A stretch of DNA of 64,000 bases. Origin: CAVROP01 sp050012175. Lineage in GTDB: Bacteria; Acidobacteriota; Terriglobia; UBA7540. Made by a program: the position numbers and the translations under genes. The stretch lies in assembly GCA_050012175.1 (NCBI GenBank), contig JBEKHR010000012.1:62001-126000 (forward strand). Direction: 5' to 3'. The stretch's first letter is position 1, and each line of letters opens with the position of its first letter. The notes beneath the pieces were generated by a model that had not been told where the DNA came from, made no database searches, and saw only the letters and a program-made list of their open reading frames with translations. Below are positions 5,518 to 13,614 of the stretch, piece after piece.

Positions 5518-7626
5518 ATGAACTTCAAGGAGCCCACCAACGAGTTGGCGCAAGCCGCGAGCGCCTATCTGCGCAGCGCCGCGCACCAACCGGTCAACTG
5601 GCGAGAGTGGGGAGATCGAGCCTTTGCGCAGGCTCGCGAACAGGACAAACCCATCCTTCTGGACATCGGGGCGGTCTGGTGTCACTGGTGTCACGTGATG
5701 GACCGGGAGAGCTATGAAAACCCGGAAGTCGCCCGCCTGATTAATGAGCACTACGTGGCGGTGAAGGTGGACCGCGACGAGCGGCCGGACATCGACTCGA
5801 GGTACCAGACTGCCGTGAGCGCCCTGAGCGGTCAAGGTGGGTGGCCGCTGACGGCCTTCCTCACGCCCCAAGGCAAACCGTTTTACGGCGGCACGTATTT
5901 CCCGCCTGAGGACCAATACGGCCGGCCGGGGATGAGGCGCGTGCTGGAAGCCGTGGCGCTCAGTTTCAAATCCCAGCGGGCCCAGGTCTTGGAGAGCGCG
6001 CAGAAGATCTCTGAGGCGCTGGCCGGGGTGGAACGCCTCGAGCGGGGAGATAAGAAAACGGAAGAGGAAATCCTCAAAGCCCTGCTCGAGAACATTGGAG
6101 GAATGTACGACGCACAATTCGGTGGGTTCGGCAACGCCCCGAAGTTTCCTCACCCCAGCAGCCTCGACCTGCTGCTGGAGGCATATCTCGAAAATCGCCA
6201 AGCCTGGTTACTGACCGCGGTGACCAACACCCTCGAGCATATGGGCCGCGGAGGCGTTTACGACCAACTGGGGGGCGGTTTTCATCGCTATGCGGTGGAC
6301 GAGCGCTGGATGGTGCCTCATTTCGAGAAGATGGCTTATGACAACGCGGGCTTGCTTCTCAACTACCTGCGCGCCTATCAGGTAACGGGGAATGGCTTCT
6401 TCCGGGATATCGCGGTGGGCATACTTTCCTTTGTTGAGAACGTTCTCTCCGACCCGCAGGGCGGATTCTACGCCAGCCAGGACGCGGACTACAGCCTGGA
6501 AGATGATGGCGATTACTTCACCTGGACTTTGGAGGAGACCAAGGCGGTTCTCGGCGACCTCGAGGCGCACGTGGTATCACTCTATTACCACATCGAGCCA
6601 CAAGGTGAGATGCAGCACAACCCGGCCAAGAACGTCCTGTTCGTCGACCAACCTCTCGAGGCCATTGCTGCCCGCGTGGGATTGACCCCCGAGGAGGTCG
6701 GCCAGGTTCTGGCCAGGGCCAAGACCAAGCTGCTGGAAGCGCGCGCGAAGCGGCCGACGCCTTTTGTGGACAAGACGATTTACGCCGGTTGGAACGGGAT
6801 GATGATTTCCTCCCTAATTGAGGCGTTCAAGGTTCTGGGCATGGCGGGGGCGCGCGATAGGGCCCTCGCGACTCTCGACCTCCTTCTCGCCAAGGCCTAC
6901 GATCCCGAAAGGGGGATGTACCACAGCCTCGTGAACGGACAGCCTCGCGTCGATGGGCTGCTGGACGACCAGGTGTTCATGATCGCGGCACTCTTGGACA
7001 GTTATGAAGTTTCGGGTGCTCGCGTGTACTTTGACCGCGCCCTGGAGTTGATGCAAATTACTTTGCGCCGCTTTTGGGACGACAACACCGGCGGTTTCTT
7101 TGATACCGCGCGCGACCTGAATGACCGGCTGGGTAACCTGACGATGGCTCGGAAGCCATTCCAGGATTCACCGACCCCTGCGGGCAATTCTGTGGCGGTC
7201 ATCGTTCTCGACCGCCTCGCCAGCCTCGCTGCCCGTCCGGATTTCCGCGAAAAGGCGGAAGAAACTCTGGCTCTGTTTGCGTCAAAAGCCGTCGAGTGCG
7301 GCCTCTTTGCATCCACTTATGGGCTGGCCCTGCTTAACCACTTGCAGCCTCCTGTGGAAGTGGTGGTCGTCGGCGAGAGCGAGGATGGGCGGACTTCCAA
7401 ACTCTTAACCACTGCATATCAGACGCCGCGCGCAGGCAAGCGAGTACTGGCGTTTGCCCCAGGAGTGATAAAGAATGGCGAGCTTCCTCCAGGACTCGCC
7501 GCTACGTTACCCAATTTGCCGCTTGCGGGCACGCCTTTGGCGCTGGTTTGCATCGGGTCTTCGTGCCAACCGCCGGTCAACACGCCGGAAGAGCTTAAGG
7601 AAGTCCTTGCGGGGAAGGTCGAGTAG
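5518..7626 (+). CDS. Thioredoxin-domain protein, YyaL / SSP411 (DUF255) family
   Basis: About 702 residues. The N-terminal thioredoxin-like domain carries WCHWCHVMDRESYENPEVA, the hallmark of the DUF255 family. The rest is an (alpha/alpha)6-barrel region like that of glycan epimerases and mannosidases, with motifs QGGWPLTAFLTP, GGTYFPPED, KFPHPSSLD, GGVYDQLGGGFHRYAVDERWMVPHFEKM and YAGWNGMM. The substrate is unknown in bacteria. The start is placed at the ATG at 5518 because AAGGAG lies 5 nt upstream. An upstream in-frame ATG at 5503 lacks such a site. Confidence 0.9.
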   Translation: MNFKEPTNELAQAASAYLRSAAHQPVNWREWGDRAFAQAREQDKPILLDIGAVWCHWCHVMDRESYENPEVARLINEHYVAVKVDRDERPDIDSRYQTAVSALSGQGGWPLTAFLTPQGKPFYGGTYFPPEDQYGRPGMRRVLEAVALSFKSQRAQVLESAQKISEALAGVERLERGDKKTEEEILKALLENIGGMYDAQFGGFGNAPKFPHPSSLDLLLEAYLENRQAWLLTAVTNTLEHMGRGGVYDQLGGGFHRYAVDERWMVPHFEKMAYDNAGLLLNYLRAYQVTGNGFFRDIAVGILSFVENVLSDPQGGFYASQDADYSLEDDGDYFTWTLEETKAVLGDLEAHVVSLYYHIEPQGEMQHNPAKNVLFVDQPLEAIAARVGLTPEEVGQVLARAKTKLLEARAKRPTPFVDKTIYAGWNGMMISSLIEAFKVLGMAGARDRALATLDLLLAKAYDPERGMYHSLVNGQPRVDGLLDDQVFMIAALLDSYEVSGARVYFDRALELMQITLRRFWDDNTGGFFDTARDLNDRLGNLTMARKPFQDSPTPAGNSVAVIVLDRLASLAARPDFREKAEETLALFASKAVECGLFASTYGLALLNHLQPPVEVVVVGESEDGRTSKLLTTAYQTPRAGKRVLAFAPGVIKNGELPPGLAATLPNLPLAGTPLALVCIGSSCQPPVNTPEELKEVLAGKVE

Positions 7627-7757
7627 CGCCTGCTGAGCATGCATATGAATCGGCGGAATCTCGCAAGGAGCATCGCAGCTTGCGGCGTTTCCAGGCAGGC
7701 GCTAAACTGGATTTTGGAAGACGTTTGTGGGAATCCGTAAGGTAGGAGAAGAAGTCT

Positions 7758-9152
7758 ATGTTGCCTCCAATTCGAAGTGATTGGGTCAATAATCGCACCG
7801 GGCCCGTGGTGACGCAGATGCACTACGCGCGCCAGGGGATCGTTACCGAAGAGATGGAGTTTGTGGCCAAGCGCGAAAACCTCTCGCCGGAAACCATCCG
7901 GTCAGAGGTGGCGCGCGGACGCATGATCATTCCTGCCAACATCCGCCACCTCGAGCTTGAGCCCATGGCCATTGGCATTGCGGCGAAGTGCAAAATCAAC
8001 GCCAACATCGGCAACTCCGCCACCACTTCGAACATCGAGCAGGAGCTGGAAAAACTTCACACCTCCGTGCATTTCGGCGCCGACACAGCGATGGACCTCT
8101 CCACGGGCGGAAACATTCACGAAATCCGCGAAGCCATTCTGCGTCACAGCCCCGTACCGATCGGCACGGTGCCCATTTATGAGGGCCTTTCACGCGTTTC
8201 CCGGGTCCGCGAGCTGACCCCGGAGATCATGCTCGAGGTGATTGAGGAGCAGGCTGCGCAGGGTGTGGATTACATGACCATCCATGCCGGCGTCCTGCGC
8301 GAATATATTCCCATGACTCGCCAGCGTATTACGGGCATCGTCAGCCGCGGCGGCGCGATTCTGGCCCAGTGGTGCGTGGAGAATAACCAGCAGAATTTTC
8401 TCTATACGCACTTCGAGGAAATCTGCAAGATCTTCCAGAAATACGACGTCTCCTTTTCCTTGGGTGACGGCCTGCGCCCCGGCTGCCTGGCGGACGCCAG
8501 CGACGACGCGCAATTCGCCGAACTCGAGACCCTGGGCGAACTCACCAGGAAAGCCTGGGAGTACGACGTCCAGGTGATGATCGAAGGGCCCGGGCACATC
8601 CCCCTGGATCAGATCAAGCTTCAGGTGGACAAGGAGATAGAGTTGTGCCAGGAAGCGCCGTTTTACACGCTGGGCCCGCTGGTTACCGATATAGCACCGG
8701 GTTACGATCACATCACTTCGGCCATCGGCGCGGCCATGATCGGCTGGCACGGGGCCTCGATGCTCTGCTACGTTACGCCCAAGGAGCACCTCGGACTCCC
8801 GGATAAGAACGACGTCCGGCAGGGTATCATCGCCTACAAGATTGCCGCCCACGCTGCCGATGTCGCCCGTCACCGCCCTGGAGCCCGCGACCGCGACGAC
8901 GCCATTTCCTATGCCCGCTTCCTCTTCGACTGGAACAAGCAGTTTGATCTCTCCCTCGACCCGGAAATGGCCCGCTCCATGCACGACGAAACCTTGGCCA
9001 ACGAAACCTACAAAGACGCCGCCTTCTGTTCCATGTGCGGCCCCAAGTTCTGCTCCATGAATACCACTCAGGTCATGGAGAAACAATTGGGATTGAACCA
9101 GAGCGAGCGCGAGCAGAAGTTCGTGGAGCTGCTCACGAAAGTCCAGGCTTAA
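7758..9152 (+). CDS. thiC: Phosphomethylpyrimidine synthase ThiC
   Basis: A 464-residue radical SAM enzyme converting aminoimidazole ribotide to HMP-P in thiamine synthesis. The C-terminal cluster motif CSMCGPKFCSM is present, as are SGLRPGC-like (DGLRPGCLADASD), EGPGHIPLDQI and YDHITSAIGAA. It is the short form without the N-terminal extension of E. coli ThiC. GGAGAA precedes the ATG. I see no TPP riboswitch signature (CTGAGA / ACCTGA) in 7627-7757. That gap holds only a 9-bp inverted repeat (AGCGCCTGC at 7625-7633 / 7695-7703), which could end transcription of the upstream gene. Confidence 0.95.
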   Translation: MLPPIRSDWVNNRTGPVVTQMHYARQGIVTEEMEFVAKRENLSPETIRSEVARGRMIIPANIRHLELEPMAIGIAAKCKINANIGNSATTSNIEQELEKLHTSVHFGADTAMDLSTGGNIHEIREAILRHSPVPIGTVPIYEGLSRVSRVRELTPEIMLEVIEEQAAQGVDYMTIHAGVLREYIPMTRQRITGIVSRGGAILAQWCVENNQQNFLYTHFEEICKIFQKYDVSFSLGDGLRPGCLADASDDAQFAELETLGELTRKAWEYDVQVMIEGPGHIPLDQIKLQVDKEIELCQEAPFYTLGPLVTDIAPGYDHITSAIGAAMIGWHGASMLCYVTPKEHLGLPDKNDVRQGIIAYKIAAHAADVARHRPGARDRDDAISYARFLFDWNKQFDLSLDPEMARSMHDETLANETYKDAAFCSMCGPKFCSMNTTQVMEKQLGLNQSEREQKFVELLTKVQA

Positions 9153-9212
9153 GGTTAGGCTCGGACGAGTGGGTGCTGCGACGGTGTCAAATGTTAATCA
9201 TGGGCTGGTCGG

Positions 9213-9410
9213 ATGAAGTTCAGTGAGCTGCTGCGTTTGCTGGAGGGCGAGGGATTTAGGCTGGTGAAGGAAAAGGGTTCCATTCGCTATTATTCCAAGC
9301 CCGGTATCGAGCGCTTAATCCGGGTTGACTACCATGGTTCGAAAGAGGTGCCAACCGGGACCTGTCAGGCTATACTCAAGGCAGCAGGTATCAGAAGGGG
9401 TGAGCACTGA
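9213..9410 (+). CDS. hicA: HicA-family toxin (possibly variant active site)
   Basis: A 65-residue HicA/YcfA-like protein (double-stranded-RNA-binding-like fold, mRNA interferase family). The FSELLRLLEGEGFRLVKEKGS start and VDYHGSKEVPTGTCQAILKAAGI end are typical. At the usual GSH position of HicA toxins the sequence reads KGSIRYY, with Ile in place of the catalytic His. Either a different His (in DYHGSKE) or no catalysis would follow. Its stop overlaps the hicB start by one base, so the pair is translationally coupled in the usual toxin-first order. Confidence 0.85.
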   Translation: MKFSELLRLLEGEGFRLVKEKGSIRYYSKPGIERLIRVDYHGSKEVPTGTCQAILKAAGIRRGEH

Positions 9411-9652
9411 TGATCGATATGAAATACTCACTAGTCATCGAAGCAACGGAAGATCCCAACTTCTTCGGTTTCTATTCTCCCGACTTGGAAGGCTTTACTG
9501 GTGTCGGTAACTCCATCGAAGATTGTCTTTACAAAGCGAAGTGGGGCATGGAGGAACACGTCGCCTTGCTTCGTGAACATGGTTTGACCGTCCCGGCTCC
9601 TGCAAGTGAACCAAAGGTTACGATTCAAAACGCCAAACCCGTTCCAGCTTAG
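9410..9652 (+). CDS. hicB: HicB-family antitoxin
   Basis: An 80-residue partner of the preceding HicA. It has the HicB partial RNase-H-like fold pattern: YSLVIEATEDPNFFGFYSPDLEGFTGVGNSIEDCLYKAKWGMEEHVALLREHGLTVPAPAS. The final 15 residues form a short tail with no obvious DNA-binding domain. The gene starts at ATG 9410 inside the hicA stop (second ATG at 9419). It would neutralise the toxin and probably repress the operon. Confidence 0.85.
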   Translation: MIDMKYSLVIEATEDPNFFGFYSPDLEGFTGVGNSIEDCLYKAKWGMEEHVALLREHGLTVPAPASEPKVTIQNAKPVPA

Positions 9653-10110
9653 GATCGGACCGGCAATTACGCGGCGGCGGGCTCTATTTCCATTTGCCGC
9701 ACGTGTCTCGCTTTCTTGGAGTGTTCTGCGCCAGCGACATGATGTTCCCATGTGTTTTCAATGGGTTAGAGGAATGTTGAGGGGATGGGGGCGAGCGCAT
9801 GAGTGTGGCATTTTGGCACACTCCGGGGTTCGCCGGCTTTATTGTACGCTACATAGATAGCCCAGCGAAGTCAAGCGCAAAAGACAACTGCGGAGATTCT
9901 TCGCCCCCACAAGTCGGGGCTCAGAATGACAGGGCCTTCATCCGTAGAGGCCGGCTTTAGCCGGGCACCTGCTGCGCTATAATGCGACGTGCCGCGCTGA
10001 AGCGCGCCTCTACCGTAGCCGGGCACCTGCTGCGCTATAATGCGACGTGCCGCGCTGAAGCGCGCCTCTACGAAAAACCGATAAGATGTCGCGCCCTGTT
10101 TTATTGAGTT
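9653..10110. other. Gene-free stretch with REP-like palindromes
   Basis: No convincing coding frame. It contains a hairpin-type repeat around 9889-9932 (GATTCTTCGC... CAGAATGACA, with CCCCCAC/GTCGGGG inside), the GTAGAGGCCGGCTTTAGCCGG motif at 9943-9963 and the 55-bp tandem duplication at 9959-10071. The gene on its right is transcribed towards it, so the repeats may also act in 3' end formation. Confidence 0.6.
9959..10071. repeat. Tandem direct repeat, two 55-bp copies (period 58)
   Basis: 9959-10013 and 10017-10071 are identical over 55 bp (starting AGCCGGGCACCTGCTG, ending GCGCGCCTCTAC). Each copy contains TATAAT in a GC-rich setting and a CGCGCTGAAGCGCG palindrome next to the CCTCTAC end. 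A related GTAGAGGC..GCCGG arm just before the first copy gives the block a nested inverted symmetry typical of intergenic REP families. Confidence 0.85.
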
Positions 10111-10686
10111 TTACTGGACCGGCGGCTCGCCGGGGTGAAGCGGGGCCTGGGCGGGCACGCCGGACCTCGGCAGTGGCTTGGCCGGCACGCCTCCCGGTTC
10201 GTCTCCCACCCTCCTGCCCTCATGCCGGTTCTCAAGGAGGGAGAATACTCTCCTTTGTTGTTCTGGGGAAAGGACAGCCTTGGCCGCGAGGATCGCCTCC
10301 ACATTGTGTTTCATCATCTCCCGGCGAAGGTCCGAGATTTCCTGCACCTGTTTCAGAATTTCATCGCGGTCGGGTTTGTCGGCGCGCAGGGCTTCCCTTA
10401 GTTCGATGCTCCGCACTTCTATCTCGGCCCTGGTTTTCACATTAGCCTTCTCTGTTTCAACGACGATCTGGCGCAGGCGCTCAACCTGCGGGTCCGCCAG
10501 GCGCAAATAAATCCTGATCCGGTCGCTCTCAAGCAAAGCCAACAACCTCTCAACGCCAAGGTGATTTCGGTGTTCGCGCAAACTGTTCCCCCACCTGCCC
10601 TGGTTGACCCCCCAGCCGATACTCCCCAGGCTGAGAAGTGATAGGGCCAGTATGGTCGAAGTAATGATGCCTTTCCTCTTGCCCAT
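10111..10686 (-). CDS. Spy/CpxP-like periplasmic protein
   Basis: About 191 residues from the ATG at 10684-10686, preceded by GGGAGGG; an ATG at 10722 is less likely. One N-terminal membrane or signal helix (about 8-26, ITSTILALSLLSLGSIGW) precedes a long helical domain with an LSPEQQRRVFSLLENR motif near residue 150. This is the LTxxQ-type signature of Spy/CpxP/heavy-metal-resistance sensors. The C-terminus is Pro/Gly-rich and disordered. Such proteins are periplasmic chaperones or stress sensors. The gene is 63 bp downstream of a DsbA-like protein on the same strand, so an envelope protein-folding role is plausible. Confidence 0.7.
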   Translation of the reverse strand: MGKRKGIITSTILALSLLSLGSIGWGVNQGRWGNSLREHRNHLGVERLLALLESDRIRIYLRLADPQVERLRQIVVETEKANVKTRAEIEVRSIELREALRADKPDRDEILKQVQEISDLRREMMKHNVEAILAAKAVLSPEQQRRVFSLLENRHEGRRVGDEPGGVPAKPLPRSGVPAQAPLHPGEPPVQ

Positions 10687-10749
10687 ATTCCCTCCCTGTT
10701 TCCTCTTTCCCCCACCTGCCACCTACGACCTACCACCGACCTCCCCATG

Positions 10750-11868
10750 CTATTTAGCTTCTTCCAAGGCTGCATCAACTGCCTTGTAATATGCCTCCGC
10801 AGACGGGTATCCCACCAGCATCCGCCCATTGATGAAGCAGGTCGGTGTACTCTGAATCTCCAACCGCTTCGCTTCGCGAGTCCCCGCATCGACGCGCGGG
10901 AGTGAAGCTTTGGAATCCAGGCACCCTGCCAGCCTGACGCGGCCCACTCCCACCTGGTCCGCATAACCCAAGAGGGCGTCGCGGACGTTGGCGGCGTTCG
11001 TACCGGACTGGTTCTGGAAAATCAACGAGCGGTAAGGCGCGTAGGCTTCCGGCTTAATCTCGTAGACGCATTCGTTGGCAATGGCGGCCGTCAACGCCCA
11101 ATCATGAATTTGTACAAGCGGAAACTCCTTGAATATGACTCGAACCTTGTCCCCGTATTTTGGAAGGAGCTCTTTCTCCAGGAATTCATGGAGCCGCCCA
11201 CACATGGGGCACTCGAGGTCCGCGTATTCCACAATGGTGACCGGAGCGTGCGCAGGACCCTGGGTTGGCTGGTTCGTGGTTACGATGGTTCGCAACGCTT
11301 CCCGCCTGAGATCCAGTCCCAAGTTGAAGAGGCTTCCCAACACCAGGGTACGATTGTCCTTGGTAATGTAAAAATCCTGGGTTTGCTTCTGTTTCCCGTT
11401 TTCGAAGGTCACGGTCGTTGCCAATAAGTTGGGAAAAGCGGATCTACGGAAAGGCCCTGCGGTGACGCTGGTAGCTTCAGGGATTTTGAACTGTTCACGG
11501 ATGTGTTGAACAATTTCGCCTTTCCGATCAGCGCTGAGCGCAAAAAGGAACCCCACAATGAGGTAGTGGCGGTCATCGGTAAGGAATATGTTAGTATTTT
11601 TCGGTTCTTTGCCATCGTCGGTAGTAGTAGTAATCGTGGAGGCCAGAAAGCCCGGGAAATCCGACGACTGGAGAGGAGTCGCCGTGACTTTCACCGTGTC
11701 GGGGATACCAAACCTTTCGCGAACGTACGAGCTGATCTTCTCCTCCAGGGCGGCATCGTCAGAGGCATTCGCTTTGGGCTTTGCCACCCCGCCGGCAATC
11801 AACACACCCGCCACAAGCAGTAAGACCCCACCCAGCACTTCAAAACTAGCCCAGCTTTTCCGGATCAA
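10750..11868 (-). CDS. Membrane-anchored DsbA-family thiol oxidoreductase
   Basis: About 372 residues starting at TTG 11866-11868, chosen because GGGAGGAGG lies 8 nt upstream; an in-frame ATG at 11919 has no such site. A membrane anchor (about 11-30, VLGGVLLLVAGVLIAGGVA) is followed by two similar segments of about 70 residues (about 40-115 and 116-190; each has an amphipathic helix, GIPD/KIPE, and a strand-rich end). A C-terminal thioredoxin-fold domain then carries the active site ECPMCGRLHEF (CPMC at about 220-223) and the cis-Pro loop STPTCFINGR. It probably acts on periplasmic disulfides. The repeated middle domains are unrecognised. Confidence 0.85.
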   Translation of the reverse strand: MIRKSWASFEVLGGVLLLVAGVLIAGGVAKPKANASDDAALEEKISSYVRERFGIPDTVKVTATPLQSSDFPGFLASTITTTTDDGKEPKNTNIFLTDDRHYLIVGFLFALSADRKGEIVQHIREQFKIPEATSVTAGPFRRSAFPNLLATTVTFENGKQKQTQDFYITKDNRTLVLGSLFNLGLDLRREALRTIVTTNQPTQGPAHAPVTIVEYADLECPMCGRLHEFLEKELLPKYGDKVRVIFKEFPLVQIHDWALTAAIANECVYEIKPEAYAPYRSLIFQNQSGTNAANVRDALLGYADQVGVGRVRLAGCLDSKASLPRVDAGTREAKRLEIQSTPTCFINGRMLVGYPSAEAYYKAVDAALEEAK

Positions 11869-12064
11869 TTTGCGAACCTCCTCCCGCCGGCCAAATAAAT
11901 AATGGCCAAAGACTGACACACGATTTTATAGGCCCTGCACGGGAAAATCAATTCTGAGAAACCGGCGGTAGTGCCTGAAATTTGTGTTGCTGCACTCAGG
12001 TTTGTATGCTACCTTTCCACCCCTTGGAGGTTCTTAGGAATGAAATTGAAGTCTAAGCCTGACA
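11869..12064. other. Short intergenic region between two minus-strand genes
   Basis: About 200 bp covering the upstream region of the DsbA-like gene and the 3' flank of the 90-residue gene. No repeat or RNA is seen. CCACCCCTTGGAGG at about 12018-12031 is an imperfect short palindrome. Confidence 0.3.
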
Positions 12065-12337
12065 TCAATTCGGCTTTTGGGTCTGGCCTAGAATCAGTCC
12101 CGAGCTTTCCGGTGGCTTCTGCTGCGGCTTCAACGCTCCCATTACCTGTAGCAATGCTAGTGTATTCTTCGCCGGGCCGCGCCAGTGAAACCGACAGTTC
12201 TCGAAATGCGAGTTCACCCACTCGAAGTCGCCGCCGGAATAGTAAAGGTCGCAATCGCTGAGTTTGCACTCCAAAAACGTTACTTCATCCAGGATAAAGC
12301 TCTTTCCCTGGAAATTCTGGTTCTTGTAGGTTTCCAC
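12065..12337 (-). CDS. Small conserved-looking hypothetical protein (pentapeptide-like)
   Basis: A 90-residue protein starting with GTG at 12335-12337, preceded by GGAGG at good spacing. The N-terminal part TYKNQNFQGKSFILDEVTFLECKLSDCDLYYSGG and SHFENCRFHWRGPAKNTLALLQ has the short strand periodicity of pentapeptide-like right-handed helices. It resembles small hypothetical proteins I recall that start with T-Y-K-N-Q-x-F. The last 20 residues are Pro/Gln-rich and probably disordered. Function is unknown. A tRNA-like relic lies upstream. Confidence 0.6.
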   Translation of the reverse strand: METYKNQNFQGKSFILDEVTFLECKLSDCDLYYSGGDFEWVNSHFENCRFHWRGPAKNTLALLQVMGALKPQQKPPESSGLILGQTQKPN

Positions 12338-12382
12338 TTGTTTGTCCTCCTAATTAAGCTCGTGGGGCGTTGATTCATATGT

Positions 12383-12454
12383 TGGGCCTGGGGGGAGTTG
12401 AACCCCCTGCTACGGGCACCCAGAATGCCTAAGCGGGAACGTTCCCTCGGGCCC
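12383..12454 (-). other. tRNA-like relic (degenerate tRNA)
   Basis: On the minus strand the sequence from 12454 to 12383 can be laid out as a 72-nt near-cloverleaf. The acceptor arms are GGGCCCG / CAGGCCC with one C-A mismatch. There is a GGGA-ACGT-TCCC arm in the D position, a GGCA-TTCTGGG-TGCC arm in the anticodon position, and a clear T-arm GGGGGTTCAACTCCCCC. The D loop is far too short, the anticodon loop lacks A37/A38-like purine context, and ACA replaces CCA. It is therefore probably a decayed tRNA or tRNA-derived fragment, not a working gene. Confidence 0.35.
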
Positions 12455-12572
12455 ACAAAACAACCACGCTGGACTTTGCCTCGAAAAATCATCATGGTCC
12501 GTATATAGCAAAAAAGTGATTCGGCTGTCAAGAGAAAAAAGATTGACAAATGACTTTTTTGTGATATGAATT

Positions 12573-12974
12573 ATGGGTGGATGGAAGCTGTACGATTACG
12601 TTGACGCAGGTGGGGCCAACGACTTTGCTGCATGGTGCAGGGAACTACAGCGCCCAGACCTAGCAAGGTTGAATCGAAAACTGAAGATGCTAGCGGACAA
12701 CGGGCCTGATTTGGGGCCAAAGCTGGTGGCTGGACCGCTTAAAGGTTACGCACATATTCGCAAGATTATTGTTAACGGTCGAGTTGCGCTGAGGCCGCTA
12801 CTCTGCAAAGGACCGATCGATAACGATCACGAATTCACTTTACTAGAGGGTGCATTCGAGCGCGACAGAGAATGGATTCCCGCTAACGCACGAGAAATCG
12901 CCGTTGAGCGCCGCCAAGAGGTCATCTGTGACTCAAACGCAAGAAGATGCCCCCACGAAGTTGTCTCCCGATGA
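12573..12974 (+). CDS. RelE/HigB-type toxin (phage Gp49-like)
   Basis: A 133-residue protein whose core (about 20-100) fits the HigB/Gp49 branch of RelE-like mRNA interferases: RLNRKLKMLADNGPDLGPKLVAGPLKGYAHIRKIIVNGRVALRPLLCKG and EFTLLEGAFERDREW. The C-terminal 30 residues are an extension that overlaps the start of the next gene by 47 bp. An XRE-type gene follows, which is the usual toxin-first HigBA layout. TTGACA at 12543-12548 and TATGAA near 12565 may form the promoter, but they are so close to the ATG that the start or the promoter call must be slightly wrong. Confidence 0.75.
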   Translation: MGGWKLYDYVDAGGANDFAAWCRELQRPDLARLNRKLKMLADNGPDLGPKLVAGPLKGYAHIRKIIVNGRVALRPLLCKGPIDNDHEFTLLEGAFERDREWIPANAREIAVERRQEVICDSNARRCPHEVVSR

Positions 12975-13614
12975 TGTGAGACAACAGTTTATCGACAATC
13001 GTGATGACAAGACCTACCGCCACGCTTACGCCGACGAGTCCCTTAATCTCTCGATAGCAACTCAAATCAAGGTTCTGCGGGAGCAGCGAAAGTTAAGACA
13101 GAAAGACCTTGCGATGCTGGCCGCAATGAAGCAATCCATGATTTCAAGGTACGAGAACGTCAATTACTCGTCTTGGAGTATTAATACGCTGAAAAAGCTG
13201 GCTGAGGCTTTTGACGTTATGCTCGATGTCCGGTTCAGGAGTTTCAAAGACTTGGTGACTCTCACTGAGGGATTCAGTCGTGAAACCTTACAGGTTTCCC
13301 CGTTCTTGGACGATCCATATTTCTCGGAGGGTTACACTTCTAGGCAGGTGTTTACAACCTATACATATTTACGACCAGCCCGAACAAAAACATTCACCAT
13401 GCGGTTTGTTTTTAATCCTCTATTGCAGGCCAGCCACGGTATCGTGATACCCTTTTCAAATCTTGGTGTGGTTCGTAGTCAGGGTCTAATTGAACCCGAA
13501 GGAGTGATACATGCCGAAGACGCACAAGCCAACATCCAAACCTATCCCTTCCCCTACCCCTACTTCATCGGAGGTTCAGATACAGGCTGGGGCCAGAGGC
13601 CTTCAGCCGACTGA
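12928..13614 (+). CDS. XRE-family HTH protein, probable antitoxin/regulator with long C-terminal domain
   Basis: About 228 residues from GTG 12928, preceded by AAGAGG; the frame is open further upstream but that part is antisense to nothing useful. The HTH (about residues 36-92) is clear: IKVLREQRKLRQKDLAMLAAMKQSMISRYENVNYSSWSINTLKKLAEAFDVMLDVRF. This is a HigA/Cro-C1 type fold. The following 130 residues are unrecognised and end in an aromatic/Pro-rich tail (YPFPYPYF). It overlaps the toxin gene at its start (47 bp) and the DUF3467-like gene at its end (104 bp). It probably represses the module and may bind the toxin. Confidence 0.75.
   Translation: MTQTQEDAPTKLSPDDVRQQFIDNRDDKTYRHAYADESLNLSIATQIKVLREQRKLRQKDLAMLAAMKQSMISRYENVNYSSWSINTLKKLAEAFDVMLDVRFRSFKDLVTLTEGFSRETLQVSPFLDDPYFSEGYTSRQVFTTYTYLRPARTKTFTMRFVFNPLLQASHGIVIPFSNLGVVRSQGLIEPEGVIHAEDAQANIQTYPFPYPYFIGGSDTGWGQRPSAD

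Noticed and set aside
8190..9086. 298-codon minus-strand frame inside thiC
   Set aside because: Antisense to a strongly conserved gene; its composition is that of a shadow frame in GC-rich DNA.
12383..12476. tmRNA (ssrA) 3' domain
   Set aside because: The T-arm resembles one, but no tag-reading frame, GGTTTCGAC-type 5' region or matching acceptor was found within 400 bp on the minus strand.
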